Shown: positions 7,368-16,896, counted from the first letter of the stretch. The stretch is 37,040 nucleotides of DNA from Spirochaetota bacterium (GCA_003247225.1 QKAK01000153.1:1-37040), one strand, 5' to 3'. A program made the numbers and translations. Notes: generated from the letters alone by a model not told the origin.

Positions 7368-9113
7368 ATGCCGTACGAGATAACCGCCACTCGAAAACGA
7401 CCCCAGACCTTCGACGATCTGGCCGGCCAGGACTTCGTGTCCACGACGCTCCGGGCCTCCATCGCGAGCGGCAGGATCGCCCACGCGTACCTGTTCTCCG
7501 GTCCGCGCGGCTGCGGCAAGACGAGTACCGCCAGGATACTCGCGAGGTCGCTCAACTGCGAGCGCGGCCCAACGGACAAGCCCTGCGGCGCCTGCGACTC
7601 GTGCCTGTCCATCGCCAAGGGCTCGTCGCTCGACGTGATAGAGATAGACGGCGCCTCGAATACGTCGGTGGAGAACGTCCGGCAGATCAAGGACGAGGTG
7701 CTGTTCCCGCCGAACTCGTCGAAGTACAAGATCTACATCATCGACGAAGTGCACATGCTGTCGAACAGCGCCTTCAACGCGCTCCTGAAGACGATAGAGG
7801 AGCCGCCGCCCTATATCGTCTTCATCTTCGCGACGACCGAGCTGCACAAGGTCCCGGCCACCATCAAGAGCCGCTGCCAGCAGTTCAACTTCAGGCTGTT
7901 CTCGCTCGACGTGATCAAGGGCCTCCTCCGGAGCGCCGCTGACGATATCGGGGTAGAGGCCGACGACGACGCGCTCCTGTGGATCGCCCGCGAGGCCACC
8001 GGATCGATGCGCGACGCGTACACGCTGTTCGACCAGGTAGCCTCGTTCTCGGACGGCCGCATCACCGCGGCCAAGATCCGCGATAAGCTCGGCCTCGTCG
8101 GGAGCGAGCGGATGGGCGCGTTGATGGGCCTCTGCGCGGCGGGAGACAGGAAGGCCGCGCTCGAGACCCTCGACGCCATACTCGACTCCGGCGTGTCGGT
8201 GGAGCAGTTCGCCTCCGACGCCGTCTCGTACGCCCGGTCCTTGCTGCTGATAGCGAGCGGGGTCGAGCGGGAGAGCCTCCTGGGCGCGCCGAGGTCGTCG
8301 TTCCCGGCCGCGCTGACCGAGGCTCTCGACGCGCCGCGCCTTGAGCGCGTGCTGTCGGGCCTGTTCGACCTGTACCGCGATATGCGCTATAGCGTCAACC
8401 CGCGCTGGGAGCTCGAGCTGGCCGTCTCGAGGCTATGCGCGATACGCGACTACGTGCCGCCGGCCGAGCTCTCGAGGACGGTCCGCGACATGAAGGCCGC
8501 CATCGTCGACGGCAAGGCGCCGGGCGCGGCGGCGGTGGGATCGGCGTTGCGCGACGCCGCGGGCCAGGCGCCGACATCCGCCGGCTCCGGCGCGGAATCG
8601 CCTCGGGCGGCGCCCGCGCCGGCTTTCCGAGCCGAGCCGGACGCCGAGCGGCCGGTCGAGGAGCAGAACCGGGCAGATCCGCGAGCGGCAGCGGCCTCCG
8701 GCCCGGACGTCGACGCCATCGATACCGCGGCGCTCAGGGCCTCGCTGCTGGCGGCCGTCGGGAAGAACAGGGTGGTCCTGTCGACCTGCCTGGAGCGTTC
8801 CGGCGACTGGGCCGTCGAAGGGGACAGGCTGGTCATCCATTGCCAGAACGGCTACGACGCGGGCGCGGTACTCGCCGACGCCGGCCTGCTGGCCAAGAAG
8901 GCGCTGGATATAACCGGCCGGCCCCTGCGCATCGAGCCTCGGGCGGCCGAGCCGGCCCCGACGCCGGCCCCTCCCGCGAGGTCGGGCGACGACGACGATA
9001 CGGACGACGGGGACGACGGGCCGGCGGACCCGGTAGGCATCGTCGAGAAGGTCTTCCGCGGCAGGCGCGTTTCGGCGCCGGCCGGTAACGAACGGAGCGA
9101 ATCATGGACATGA
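7368..9113 (+). CDS. dnaX: DNA polymerase III subunit gamma/tau
   Basis: GPRGCGKTSTARILARSLNC, zinc-module Cys residues, IYIIDEVHMLSNSAFNALLKTIEEPP; operon with ybaB and recR. Confidence 0.96.
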   Translation: MPYEITATRKRPQTFDDLAGQDFVSTTLRASIASGRIAHAYLFSGPRGCGKTSTARILARSLNCERGPTDKPCGACDSCLSIAKGSSLDVIEIDGASNTSVENVRQIKDEVLFPPNSSKYKIYIIDEVHMLSNSAFNALLKTIEEPPPYIVFIFATTELHKVPATIKSRCQQFNFRLFSLDVIKGLLRSAADDIGVEADDDALLWIAREATGSMRDAYTLFDQVASFSDGRITAAKIRDKLGLVGSERMGALMGLCAAGDRKAALETLDAILDSGVSVEQFASDAVSYARSLLLIASGVERESLLGAPRSSFPAALTEALDAPRLERVLSGLFDLYRDMRYSVNPRWELELAVSRLCAIRDYVPPAELSRTVRDMKAAIVDGKAPGAAAVGSALRDAAGQAPTSAGSGAESPRAAPAPAFRAEPDAERPVEEQNRADPRAAAASGPDVDAIDTAALRASLLAAVGKNRVVLSTCLERSGDWAVEGDRLVIHCQNGYDAGAVLADAGLLAKKALDITGRPLRIEPRAAEPAPTPAPPARSGDDDDTDDGDDGPADPVGIVEKVFRGRRVSAPAGNERSESWT

Positions 9114-9418
9114 GCGATATCATGAAGATGCTGAAGGACCCGCAGGCCCTCCAGCGGCAGGCCCTGGAAGCCCAGGAGCGCATGGCCGCCGTCAGCGCGG
9201 TCGGCTCGGCCGGGGGCGGGATGGTCCGCGTCACGCTGAGCGGTACGATGGAGCTCCTGAACGTCGAGATAGCTCCCGAGGCGATAGACCCGGCCGACCC
9301 GGCGATGCTCCAGGACCTGATCAAGGCCGCCCATAACGACGCTTCATACAGGGTAAAAGAGGCGCTGCAGGCTGACGTAGCGCGTAACCTCGGCTCGATG
9401 CCGGGCCTGGGCCGGTGA
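9104..9418 (+). CDS. YbaB/EbfC family nucleoid-associated protein
   Basis: Small ORF between dnaX and recR; VRVTLSGTMELLNVEIAPEAIDPADPAMLQDLIKAAHNDA. Confidence 0.92.
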   Translation: MDMSDIMKMLKDPQALQRQALEAQERMAAVSAVGSAGGGMVRVTLSGTMELLNVEIAPEAIDPADPAMLQDLIKAAHNDASYRVKEALQADVARNLGSMPGLGR

Positions 9419-10002
9419 AGGCCCTCGACGACCTCGTCGGCATCCTGGCCAGGCTGCCGGGCATAGGCCGGAAGAGCGCGGCCAGGATCGCCTTCCACGT
9501 CCTCAAGTCCGACGACCAATACGTCGCGCTCCTGGCGGAGCGTATCGGCTCGCTCAAGGAAAAGGTGCGCTTCTGCTCCGTCTGCGGGTCGTACACCGAG
9601 GACGATCCCTGCGAGGTCTGCTCGTCGCCGATGCGCGACCGGAGCCTGGTGTGCGTGGTCGAGCAGGCGCAGGACGTGCTGACCATCGAGGCCTCTCGCG
9701 AGTACCGTGGCGTCTACCACGTGCTCGGCGCCCTGATATCCCCGCTGGACGGCATAGGCCCCGACGCGCTCCGGCTCGACCGGCTGGTCGCCAGGGTGCG
9801 CGACCAGGGCGTAAGCGAGGTGGTCATAGCGACCAACCCGACCGTGGAGGGCGATACGACGGCCCTGTATATTAAGAAGGTGCTCGAGGGCAGCGGCGCG
9901 AGGGTGACGAGGCTGGCCACCGGCATCCCGGTCGGCGGCGACCTGGAATACGCGGACAAGCTTACCCTGGCCCGGTCGTTCCGCGGCCGAGTCGCGCTCT
10001 AG
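9415..10002 (+). CDS. recR: Recombination protein RecR
   Basis: LARLPGIGRKSAARIAFHVL, CSVCGSYTEDDPCEVCSSP zinc finger, Toprim VVEQAQDVLTIE. Confidence 0.96.
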   Translation: MKALDDLVGILARLPGIGRKSAARIAFHVLKSDDQYVALLAERIGSLKEKVRFCSVCGSYTEDDPCEVCSSPMRDRSLVCVVEQAQDVLTIEASREYRGVYHVLGALISPLDGIGPDALRLDRLVARVRDQGVSEVVIATNPTVEGDTTALYIKKVLEGSGARVTRLATGIPVGGDLEYADKLTLARSFRGRVAL

Positions 10003-10014
10003 CCGGCCGGCCCG

Positions 10015-11514
10015 CTAGGAGCCTATCTTCCGGTAGCAGGACTCGACGATGCCGTCGAGCCCGTCGAGCGAGAAGCCGAGCCCGGCGACGCGCTCCCTGT
10101 GCTCCGACGACTCCCAGTCCATGTACGCGTTGGCGTAGTTCCTCTCGATGAAGTCGTAGACGAGGTTCTCGGCCTGGTTCTGCGCTTCCCGGGATAGCCC
10201 GGGCCTCGATCGCCGCTTGCCGAGCTCCTCGCGTATGCTCGCGCGCACCTTCGCGAGGAAGATATCCTTGTACACGTCGTATGCGCGTCCCGAGAGCCGC
10301 CGTATCCGGTCGCTGATCGATCCCGTCGGCCTTCGGTCGTCGGGTACGGATACCGGCTTGACCGGGGCGGCCGGCCGTAGCCTCGGCCGCGCCTCGGCCG
10401 TAGGCCGTTCCGGCGCCTTATCGGAAGCGGGCGCCGGCTTGGCCCGGGCCGCGGCGGGCGTCTCGGGCTTCCGCGCGACGGGCCGCTTCGCCGCCCGCGG
10501 CTTCGGCGCCGGCCGTTCGGCCGCATCCGCCGTACCCGCCGGGGCCGGCCTCCGGGGCGCGGCCTGCCCGTACATGGCCGCCTTGACGCGGCGCCAGGCC
10601 GCCTGCATGTACAGGTCGCCCTGTACGGTATAGCTATAGCGGGTAGCGATGGTCGTGGCCACCATCGTCAGTATATCGTCGTCCTGGTACTTCTTATGCC
10701 GGCCGGTCTTGATGGCCTTGAACACCTCGTAGTGCTTCGTGCCGTACTTCTTCGAGTAGAGCCAGACGATGCGCTCGAAGGCCGGGTCGTCGACGCGGAG
10801 CCAGTACTTGTGGCACCAGGCTAGCACGAGGTCCTCGTCTCGCTCGAGGCCGGACGGGATCTCGACGCGCCGCGCGTCCTCCTCGTCGAACTCTATCTTG
10901 GACGGGTCGAAGAAGTTCTTCTCGCTCTCCTCGCGCCGTTCCCGGCGCCTGCGCTCCTCGGTGGCGACGCTCGCGGCGACGAAGTCCGTGCCCTCGTCCT
11001 CGGCGGCCTGGTCGTAGAACTGGCCCAGCAGGTACGCGGCGCGATCGGCCTCGGCTCGCCGGTGGCCGAGTATCCTCGCGTAGTCGGCGTAGGCCCAGGC
11101 CGCCTGCCTGGCACGCTCAGGGTCGTCCGGCAGCATCCTGGCCACGCGCTCGACGGCCTTGAGCACCTCGTAGGTCTTGCCCAGCTTGACGCCGGACAGG
11201 GGCTCGAGCAGCGCGTCTATGTTCGCGCGCAGGCGGGCGATGATGTCGTCGGCCCGCTCGCGCATGAGGCCGCGAAGGTACTCGGGGTAGGCCGGGGACC
11301 TGGTCCTGTACAGCTTGAGGAGGACGACGCGCCGGGCGTCGTCGGGGTAGCGGGGGCGGAGGCGGCTCCGGTACACGGCGAGCGCGTCGAGCATGCGCCC
11401 CGAAGCGCGCAGCTCGAAGTAGCGCTCGATGTCCGGATCCTCGCCGTAGCGTAACTCTGGGAAGACGCGCTCGAGTATATCGTCGCGAATCTCGTCCCGG
11501 GCTCTATCTTCCAT
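10015..11514 (-). CDS. Hypothetical protein, 499 aa, with Pro/Ala/Lys-rich linker
   Basis: Long intact ORF; helical N-terminal region, disordered linker (APRRPAPAGTADAAERPAPKPRAAKRP...), folded-looking C-terminus. Confidence 0.75.
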   Translation of the reverse strand: MEDRARDEIRDDILERVFPELRYGEDPDIERYFELRASGRMLDALAVYRSRLRPRYPDDARRVVLLKLYRTRSPAYPEYLRGLMRERADDIIARLRANIDALLEPLSGVKLGKTYEVLKAVERVARMLPDDPERARQAAWAYADYARILGHRRAEADRAAYLLGQFYDQAAEDEGTDFVAASVATEERRRRERREESEKNFFDPSKIEFDEEDARRVEIPSGLERDEDLVLAWCHKYWLRVDDPAFERIVWLYSKKYGTKHYEVFKAIKTGRHKKYQDDDILTMVATTIATRYSYTVQGDLYMQAAWRRVKAAMYGQAAPRRPAPAGTADAAERPAPKPRAAKRPVARKPETPAAARAKPAPASDKAPERPTAEARPRLRPAAPVKPVSVPDDRRPTGSISDRIRRLSGRAYDVYKDIFLAKVRASIREELGKRRSRPGLSREAQNQAENLVYDFIERNYANAYMDWESSEHRERVAGLGFSLDGLDGIVESCYRKIGS

Positions 11515-11569
11515 CGGGCGGCATTATACGCGGCCCTCGGGCGCGCTTCAAGCGAGCGGCGCCGGCCCC

Positions 11570-11603
11570 TAAAAAGAAAGGGCCGCCCCCGGAAGGGCGG
11601 CCC
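11570..11603 (-). terminator. Rho-independent terminator of flaB
   Basis: Minus strand GGGCCGCCC-TTCCGG-GGGCGGCCC followed by TTTCTTTTT. Confidence 0.85.
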
Positions 11604-11627
11604 TCGTCACGTCCGCGCGGCCGCTGC

Positions 11628-12488
11628 CTACTGGAGGAGCTGCAGTACCTGCTGGGTCTTCTGGTTGGCCTGGGCGAGCATCGCGTTGCCGGCCTGCGCG
11701 AGGATCTGGTTCTTGGTGAACTCGACCATCTCGCTAGCCATGTTCGCGTCGCGGATGCGGCTCTCGGCGGCTTGGAGGTTCTCCGCGCCGATATCGATGC
11801 CGCGTACCGCGTGCTCGAGCCTGTTCTGGTAGGCGCCCAGGTCCGCGCGCTGCTTGTTTACGGTCTTCAGGGCGGAATCGAGGACTCCGATGGACCTGTT
11901 GGAGCTGTCCGGATCGGACAGCGACAGGATGGAATCGTCTCCGACGTTCTTCACGCCGAGGCCCTTGGCGGTCATCGTGCCTATGTAGACGCGCTCCCGC
12001 TGGTCCATGTTGGCGCCGATGTGGAACCACATCGAGCCGGTGACGATGTTCTCTCCCGATTCGCGGGCGAAACGACCGGTAAGGACGTTCATGCCGTTGA
12101 ACTGGGCGTGGCTGGCGATGCGGTCGATCTCGTCGACGAGCTGAGAGACCTCTACCTGGATCTGCATGCGGTCCTCCGAGGTATAGATACCGTTGGAGGC
12201 CTGCACGGCGAGCTCGCGGAGGCGCTGGATGATGTCCTGCGTCTCCTGGAGGTAGCCCTCGGTGCTCTGGATGAACGAGATGCCGTTAGCGGCGTTCTTA
12301 GAGGCCATGTTCAAGCCCCTGATCTGCGAACGCATCTTCTCAGACACGGCGAGTCCCGAAGCGTCGTCGCCGGCGCGGTTGATCCGCAGCCCGGACGACA
12401 GCTTCTCCATGTTCTTCTCTACTCCGCTGTTCGTGACCCCTAGAGAGCGATTGGCGAACATCGCACTGAGGTTGTGATTAATGATCAT
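11628..12488 (-). CDS. flaB: Flagellin (periplasmic flagellar core protein, FlaB type)
   Basis: [75 protein letters not shown]-terminal [27 protein letters not shown]. Confidence 0.97.
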   Translation of the reverse strand: MIINHNLSAMFANRSLGVTNSGVEKNMEKLSSGLRINRAGDDASGLAVSEKMRSQIRGLNMASKNAANGISFIQSTEGYLQETQDIIQRLRELAVQASNGIYTSEDRMQIQVEVSQLVDEIDRIASHAQFNGMNVLTGRFARESGENIVTGSMWFHIGANMDQRERVYIGTMTAKGLGVKNVGDDSILSLSDPDSSNRSIGVLDSALKTVNKQRADLGAYQNRLEHAVRGIDIGAENLQAAESRIRDANMASEMVEFTKNQILAQAGNAMLAQANQKTQQVLQLLQ

Positions 12489-12527
12489 AACCCGATCTCC
12501 TTTCCATAGAAGCGACGGCCTACGGCC

Positions 12528-12552
12528 GTCTCGGCATCCGTGCCGAAATTTA
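12528..12552 (-). promoter_or_regulatory. Possible sigma28-like promoter of flaB
   Basis: Minus strand TAAA - 13 nt - GCCGAGAC; resembles TAAA-N15-GCCGATAA but the spacer is short. Confidence 0.4.
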
Positions 12553-12754
12553 CGTGTCGATTTCTCCGGTACGCTGCTCCGGGCCGCACCCGTGAACGTG
12601 AACCGAATAGGGTCCGCCCGTGGACGGAGCTAGGCGCTCGCGCGTTCGCTTCGCCTCCGTCCCGTAGCGGTCCCACACTTAAAGCTATCGGCGTTTGGCT
12701 CGCGGGCTTTAGCCCCGTTCGTATCTCGGCGGCGCCGAGCGGCCGGCGCTCGGC

Positions 12755-12783
12755 TTGTCCGGCTTCGCGGCGCGTGCTAGACT
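12755..12783 (+). promoter_or_regulatory. Possible promoter of the DRTGG/hydrogenase-like operon
   Basis: TTGTCC - 17 nt - TAGACT upstream of 12820. Confidence 0.5.
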
Positions 12784-12819
12784 CGCCCTGTCGCCGAACG
12801 AACGGGCGCTGGAGGATTC

Positions 12820-13179
12820 ATGAAGGTTCGGGATATCGTAGCTACCCTCGAGGGCGTTCTCTTGACCGGGGAGGCCCTGCTCGACTTGGATATCCAGGCC
12901 GCCTGCGGAGCCGACCTGATGAGCGACGTGATGGCGTTCGTCAAGGAGAACGTGGTGCTGCTGACCGGCCTGGTCAATCCGCAGTCCATACGCACGGCCG
13001 ACCTGATGGACATCAAGGTGGTCGTGTTCGTCCGCGGCAAGGTGCCGCCCAAGGATATGGTAGCCGAGGCGGAGCGCAACGGCATGGCGGTCGTCGCGAC
13101 CAAGTACTCGATGTTCCTGGCCTGCGGCCGGCTCTACGAGGCCGGCATCCACGGCGGCGGGACGCGCGACATCCGCTAG
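12820..13179 (+). CDS. DRTGG domain protein
   Basis: MKVRDIVATLEGVLLTGE...DLMSDVMAFVKENVVLLTGLVNPQSIRTADLMDIKVVVFVRGKVPP; typical stand-alone DRTGG domain in a hydrogenase-type context. Confidence 0.8.
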   Translation: MKVRDIVATLEGVLLTGEALLDLDIQAACGADLMSDVMAFVKENVVLLTGLVNPQSIRTADLMDIKVVVFVRGKVPPKDMVAEAERNGMAVVATKYSMFLACGRLYEAGIHGGGTRDIR

Positions 13180-13183
13180 GCCC

Positions 13184-13618
13184 ATGAAGTTCCGTTACGA
13201 GGTTTCCGGGGAGGACATGTCCCTGGCGGGCAAGGCGAGCGGCGAGGTCAAGCGCGCCCTCGGCCGGCTCGGGGTGAGCCCGGCCGCGATCAAGCGCACC
13301 GCCGTCTGCATGTACGAGGCCGAGATGAACATGGTGATCCACGGCGGGGGAGGGGTGGCCGAGGCCGAGCTCAGCCCGGACCGCATCGTCGTCACCCTGC
13401 GCGACTCGGGGCCGGGCATCCCGGACCTCGAGCTGGCCATGCAGGAGGGCTACTCGACCGCCCCCGAGTGGATACGCGAGATGGGCTTCGGCGCCGGCAT
13501 GGGCCTGCCGAACATGAAGCGCAATTCCGACGAGCTTCGCATCGACTCGGCGCCCGGCAGCGGCACGACCGTGACGATCATGGTGAGATTCGACCCGAAC
13601 GAAGGACCCGGGGCTTGA
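13184..13618 (+). CDS. RsbW-like ATP-binding protein (anti-sigma factor / serine kinase fold)
   Basis: HATPase motifs: EAEMNMVIHGGGG, VTLRDSGPGIPDLELAM, GFGAGMGLPNMKRNSDELRIDSAPGSGTTVTIM. Confidence 0.85.
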   Translation: MKFRYEVSGEDMSLAGKASGEVKRALGRLGVSPAAIKRTAVCMYEAEMNMVIHGGGGVAEAELSPDRIVVTLRDSGPGIPDLELAMQEGYSTAPEWIREMGFGAGMGLPNMKRNSDELRIDSAPGSGTTVTIMVRFDPNEGPGA

Positions 13619-14904
13619 ACGGGGCCAGCTTCCACTCGGTTACCCTCGATCCCGCGAAGTGCAAGGCCTGCACGACCTGCCTCCGTTTCTGCCCGACCGA
13701 GGCGATCCGGGTGCGCAAGGGGCGGGCCCATATCGCCGACGAGCGCTGCGTCGACTGCGGCGAGTGCATCCGCGTCTGCCCGAATAACGCCAAGAAGGCC
13801 GTATCCGATCCCCTGTCCGCCATCGAGCCGTTCGCCGTGCGCGTCGCGCTGCCGGCGCCTACCCTGTACGGGCAGTTCGACGAGCGCTTCTCCGTGGACC
13901 GTATCCTCTGCGGGCTGCTCGAGCTCGGCTTCACCGACGTGTTCGAGGTGGCCGAGGCCGCCGAGCTCGTATCCGACGCGGCGGCGGCCTGGATGGCCCG
14001 GGCCGGCGACGGGGGGCCGTGGCTGTCGTCGGCCTGCCCGGCCGTCGTCAAGCTGCTGCAGGTACGCTTCCCGAGCCTGCTCGACCGGCTCGCGCCCATA
14101 ATGTCGCCGATGGAGGCGGCCGCGCGACTGGTCAAGGAACGGCTCTACCCGGGGCGCGACGACGTCGGCGTGTTCTTCATATCGCCGTGCGCCGGCAAGG
14201 TCACGGTGTCGCGCTATCCCCAGGGCCTGTTCGAGTCGGCCGTCGACGGGGTAATCGCCATCAAGGATATCTACCTGCCGCTGAGGGCCGCCCTGCCCGG
14301 CGTGACGGAGCGGCCGATGCGCCGCGCGACCGCCCGGGGCGTAGCCTGGGCCCATATCGACGGCGAGAGCGACGCGCTCGCGGTGCCCAGGGCGATCAGC
14401 GTCAGCGGCATAGCGGACGTGATCGGCGTCTTCGAGGCGCTCGAGAACGGCAAGATGAAGGACGTAGCGTTCATCGAGGCGCTCGCCTGCCCGGCCGGCT
14501 GCGTCGGCGGGCCGCTGACGGTGGAGAATCCGTATATCGCCAGGGCTAGGATACGGTCGATGGAGCACCGATCGGCGGCGGCGCTCGAGCCGCGCTTCAG
14601 GGCGGAGGAGCTCGAGCTGTCGCTAGAGCGCGAGGTCTCGGCCAGGGCCGGGCTCGCGCTGGCTCCCGACATGCTCAAGGCCATGCTGCTGCTCGAGGAG
14701 ACCGAGCTGATCGCCGAGTCGCTGCCGGGGCTCGACTGCGGCTCGTGCGGCGCGCCGAGCTGTAGGGCCTTCGCCGAGGACGTGGCCAAGGGCGACGCCG
14801 TCATCACCGACTGCATCTTCAAGCTGCGCGAGAACCTCAGGAAGCTGGGCGAGGAGCTGATAGGCATGGAAGGCCCGCCGCCGGAACAGGGCGCGGGGCG
14901 ATAG
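13615..14904 (+). CDS. [FeFe]-hydrogenase-like protein: 2x[4Fe-4S] ferredoxin, H-cluster domain, C-terminal Fe-S domain (putative sensory type)
   Basis: CKACTTCLRFCP/CVDCGECIRVCP; SSACPAVVKLL, ISPCAGKVT, EALACPAGCVGGP (H-cluster L1/L2/L3-like); C-terminal CGSCGAPSCRAFAEDVAKGDAVITDC; TTG start overlaps the preceding stop. Confidence 0.85.
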   Translation: MNGASFHSVTLDPAKCKACTTCLRFCPTEAIRVRKGRAHIADERCVDCGECIRVCPNNAKKAVSDPLSAIEPFAVRVALPAPTLYGQFDERFSVDRILCGLLELGFTDVFEVAEAAELVSDAAAAWMARAGDGGPWLSSACPAVVKLLQVRFPSLLDRLAPIMSPMEAAARLVKERLYPGRDDVGVFFISPCAGKVTVSRYPQGLFESAVDGVIAIKDIYLPLRAALPGVTERPMRRATARGVAWAHIDGESDALAVPRAISVSGIADVIGVFEALENGKMKDVAFIEALACPAGCVGGPLTVENPYIARARIRSMEHRSAAALEPRFRAEELELSLEREVSARAGLALAPDMLKAMLLLEETELIAESLPGLDCGSCGAPSCRAFAEDVAKGDAVITDCIFKLRENLRKLGEELIGMEGPPPEQGAGR

Positions 14905-14909
14905 CCGCC

Positions 14910-15212
14910 CTACGCGTCGGCGGCGCGGGCCGTATCCGGCGCGGCCGACGCGGCCGGCGAGGCGCCGACCTCGCGTATGAAGCTGTACAGCAGGGAGTAG
15001 CCGTCCCTGGTCTTCCTCGCGAAGATCTGCTTGATCTTCTTGTCCTTGTCGGCCAGGGTATCGAAGCCGTAGATCTTCTCCCGCTCGCGGCCTTCGCCGG
15101 TCCTCCAGGCTACGGTCAGCGAGTACCTCGCCGTTAAGAGCGGCTGGCGGTCATGGATCGAGTAATAGCGGATGGGGCCTTCCGCGGACGGCCTATACAG
15201 CGTGATGATCAT
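14910..15212 (-). CDS. Hypothetical protein, WGR-domain-like
   Basis: IRYYSIHDRQPLLTARYSLTVAWRTGEGREREKIYGFDTLADKDKKIKQIFARKTRDGYSLLYS resembles the WGR pattern; start taken at ATG 15212. Confidence 0.5.
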   Translation of the reverse strand: MIITLYRPSAEGPIRYYSIHDRQPLLTARYSLTVAWRTGEGREREKIYGFDTLADKDKKIKQIFARKTRDGYSLLYSFIREVGASPAASAAPDTARAADA

Positions 15213-15311
15213 CGACCCGATTATCGACAGGATGGGCGATCTGCTCAAGCGGGCCTCCGACGGTTCTCGGAGCGTACTGTTTTAAAATCTCAATTATCTT
15301 TATAGAATAAT

Positions 15312-15340
15312 TTGACAAAACAACGGACCGCGATTATATT
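15312..15340 (+). promoter_or_regulatory. sigma70 promoter
   Basis: Consensus TTGACA - 17 nt - TATATT in an AT-rich island. Confidence 0.8.
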
Positions 15341-15434
15341 CTATCACTGCCTATTCACACCTTTCTCTTGAAAACGCTTGAAATGCTTTGCGTTTAGTGA
15401 TCAAACGCGCAAAGGCGATACGGGAGTGTCACCC

Positions 15435-16859
15435 TTGAACAAACGGGATTTTCCGCGGATACATTTCTACGACCAAGACTTCGTCGATATCTACGACCGT
15501 ACCTGGGCGTGGATCGCTGATTATTGGACCGGCTCCGGCCCCGACAGCGGCATCGGCGGCGGAAAATTCTTCTTCTACCCGCCGGAGAGGCGCCTGGATC
15601 AGCTCGAGCAGTCGTTCGCCTCGTTCTTCCTCGTCTATTCCAACAGGATCTATTCGGCGTCGAACGGCCTGGACGCGCTGTACTCCAAGCAGGAGGAGTC
15701 CGGGGCCATACGCTGGAAGTACGACGTCGATTCCGGGGCCCCGGTGCTCCCGCCGGAGAACCCCGAGGGCGTCAGCCTGCCCTTGTTCGCGTGGGCCGAG
15801 TACAACCTGTACCACAAGAGCGCCAACAAGAAGCGGGTCAAGGAAGTGATGCCCGTCCTGCAGCGCTACTACGCCTGGCTCGAGGCGACCTTCAAGCGGC
15901 CGAACGGCCTCTTCGAGGTGCCGGTCGCCGCCACCGGCATGGACAACTCGCCGCGCGACGGGGCGGCCTACCTGGTCGACTTCAACGCGGCGATGGCCGT
16001 CAACGCGCTGTACATGTCGGCGCTCGGCGACATCCTGAACGACAAGGAAATCAGCTTCCAGTACAAGCGGAACTATTTCTCGCTGAAGACCAGGATCAAC
16101 AACTTCATGTGGAACCTCGACGACGGCTTCTATTACGACGTCGACTCCGCCGAGCGGCAGGTGCGCACGAAGACGATAGGCGGCTTCTGGCCCCTGCTCG
16201 CCGAGATACCGAACGAGGAGCGCGCCGAGGCCATCATCGCGCACCTGACCGATCCCGCCACGTTCGGTACCGAGAATCCCTTCCCGACCGTGTCCGTCGA
16301 CAGCGAGCATTACGACAAGCGCGGCATGGGCTACAGGGGCTCCGTGCTGCCGCAGTTCACCTATATGGTCATCAAGGGCCTCGAGAAGTATAACCAGTGG
16401 GAGCTGGCTCGCGACTGCGCGATCCGCCACCTGTACTTCATGCTCGACTCGGCGCACCAGCACGGCGAGCACCGCCAGACGCTCTGGGAGGCGTACCAGC
16501 CCCAGAACGAGGGCAAGGCCGTCTGGCCGGACCGCGACGACTGGCCGCGGTCCCAGTACCTCGGCTTCGCCGGCCTGGCGACCGTGGCGATGATGATAGA
16601 GAATATCGTCGGCCTGTCCGTATCGCTGCCGCGCAAGACCGTTGACTGGATCATCCCGAACCTAGAGATCATGGGCATCGAGAACCTGAGCCTCAAGCGC
16701 AACATGGTCACGATACTGTCCAACAAGAGCGGCCGCGGATGGGAGATCCACATGGAATCGGAGAAGCTCTACTACTTCACGATCAACGTGATCGGGAAGA
16801 AGAAGAAGACTCTCCCGATCCCGTCCGGCAAGTGCTCGATGCTGATCGACAAGATCTAG
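15435..16859 (+). CDS. MGH1/trehalase-like (alpha/alpha)6 glycoside hydrolase
   Basis: Trehalase/MGH1-like blocks (RPNGLFEVPVAATGMDNSPRDG, MWNLDDGFYYDVD, GYRGSVLPQFTYMVIKGL, TLWEAYQPQNEGK); start probably TTG 15435 after GGGAG (ORF track uses 15378). Confidence 0.8.
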   Translation: MNKRDFPRIHFYDQDFVDIYDRTWAWIADYWTGSGPDSGIGGGKFFFYPPERRLDQLEQSFASFFLVYSNRIYSASNGLDALYSKQEESGAIRWKYDVDSGAPVLPPENPEGVSLPLFAWAEYNLYHKSANKKRVKEVMPVLQRYYAWLEATFKRPNGLFEVPVAATGMDNSPRDGAAYLVDFNAAMAVNALYMSALGDILNDKEISFQYKRNYFSLKTRINNFMWNLDDGFYYDVDSAERQVRTKTIGGFWPLLAEIPNEERAEAIIAHLTDPATFGTENPFPTVSVDSEHYDKRGMGYRGSVLPQFTYMVIKGLEKYNQWELARDCAIRHLYFMLDSAHQHGEHRQTLWEAYQPQNEGKAVWPDRDDWPRSQYLGFAGLATVAMMIENIVGLSVSLPRKTVDWIIPNLEIMGIENLSLKRNMVTILSNKSGRGWEIHMESEKLYYFTINVIGKKKKTLPIPSGKCSMLIDKI

Positions 16860-16860
16860 C

Positions 16861-16887
16861 CGCCCTCGGCGGGACGCCGAGGCGGCC
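16861..16887. terminator. Possible bidirectional terminator hairpin between convergent genes
   Basis: GCCGCC(C)TCGGCG-GGA-CGCCGAGGCGGC, no clear T run. Confidence 0.4.
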
Positions 16888-16896
16888 GGCCAGCGA

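Noticed and set aside
8950-9113. Programmed frameshift site in dnaX
   Set aside because: No A-AAA-AAG-type slippery run seen; the reading frame is continuous to the stop.
12485-12676. 63-aa minus-strand ORF upstream of flaB
   Set aside because: No coding signal; overlaps the flaB promoter region and has no recognisable domain.
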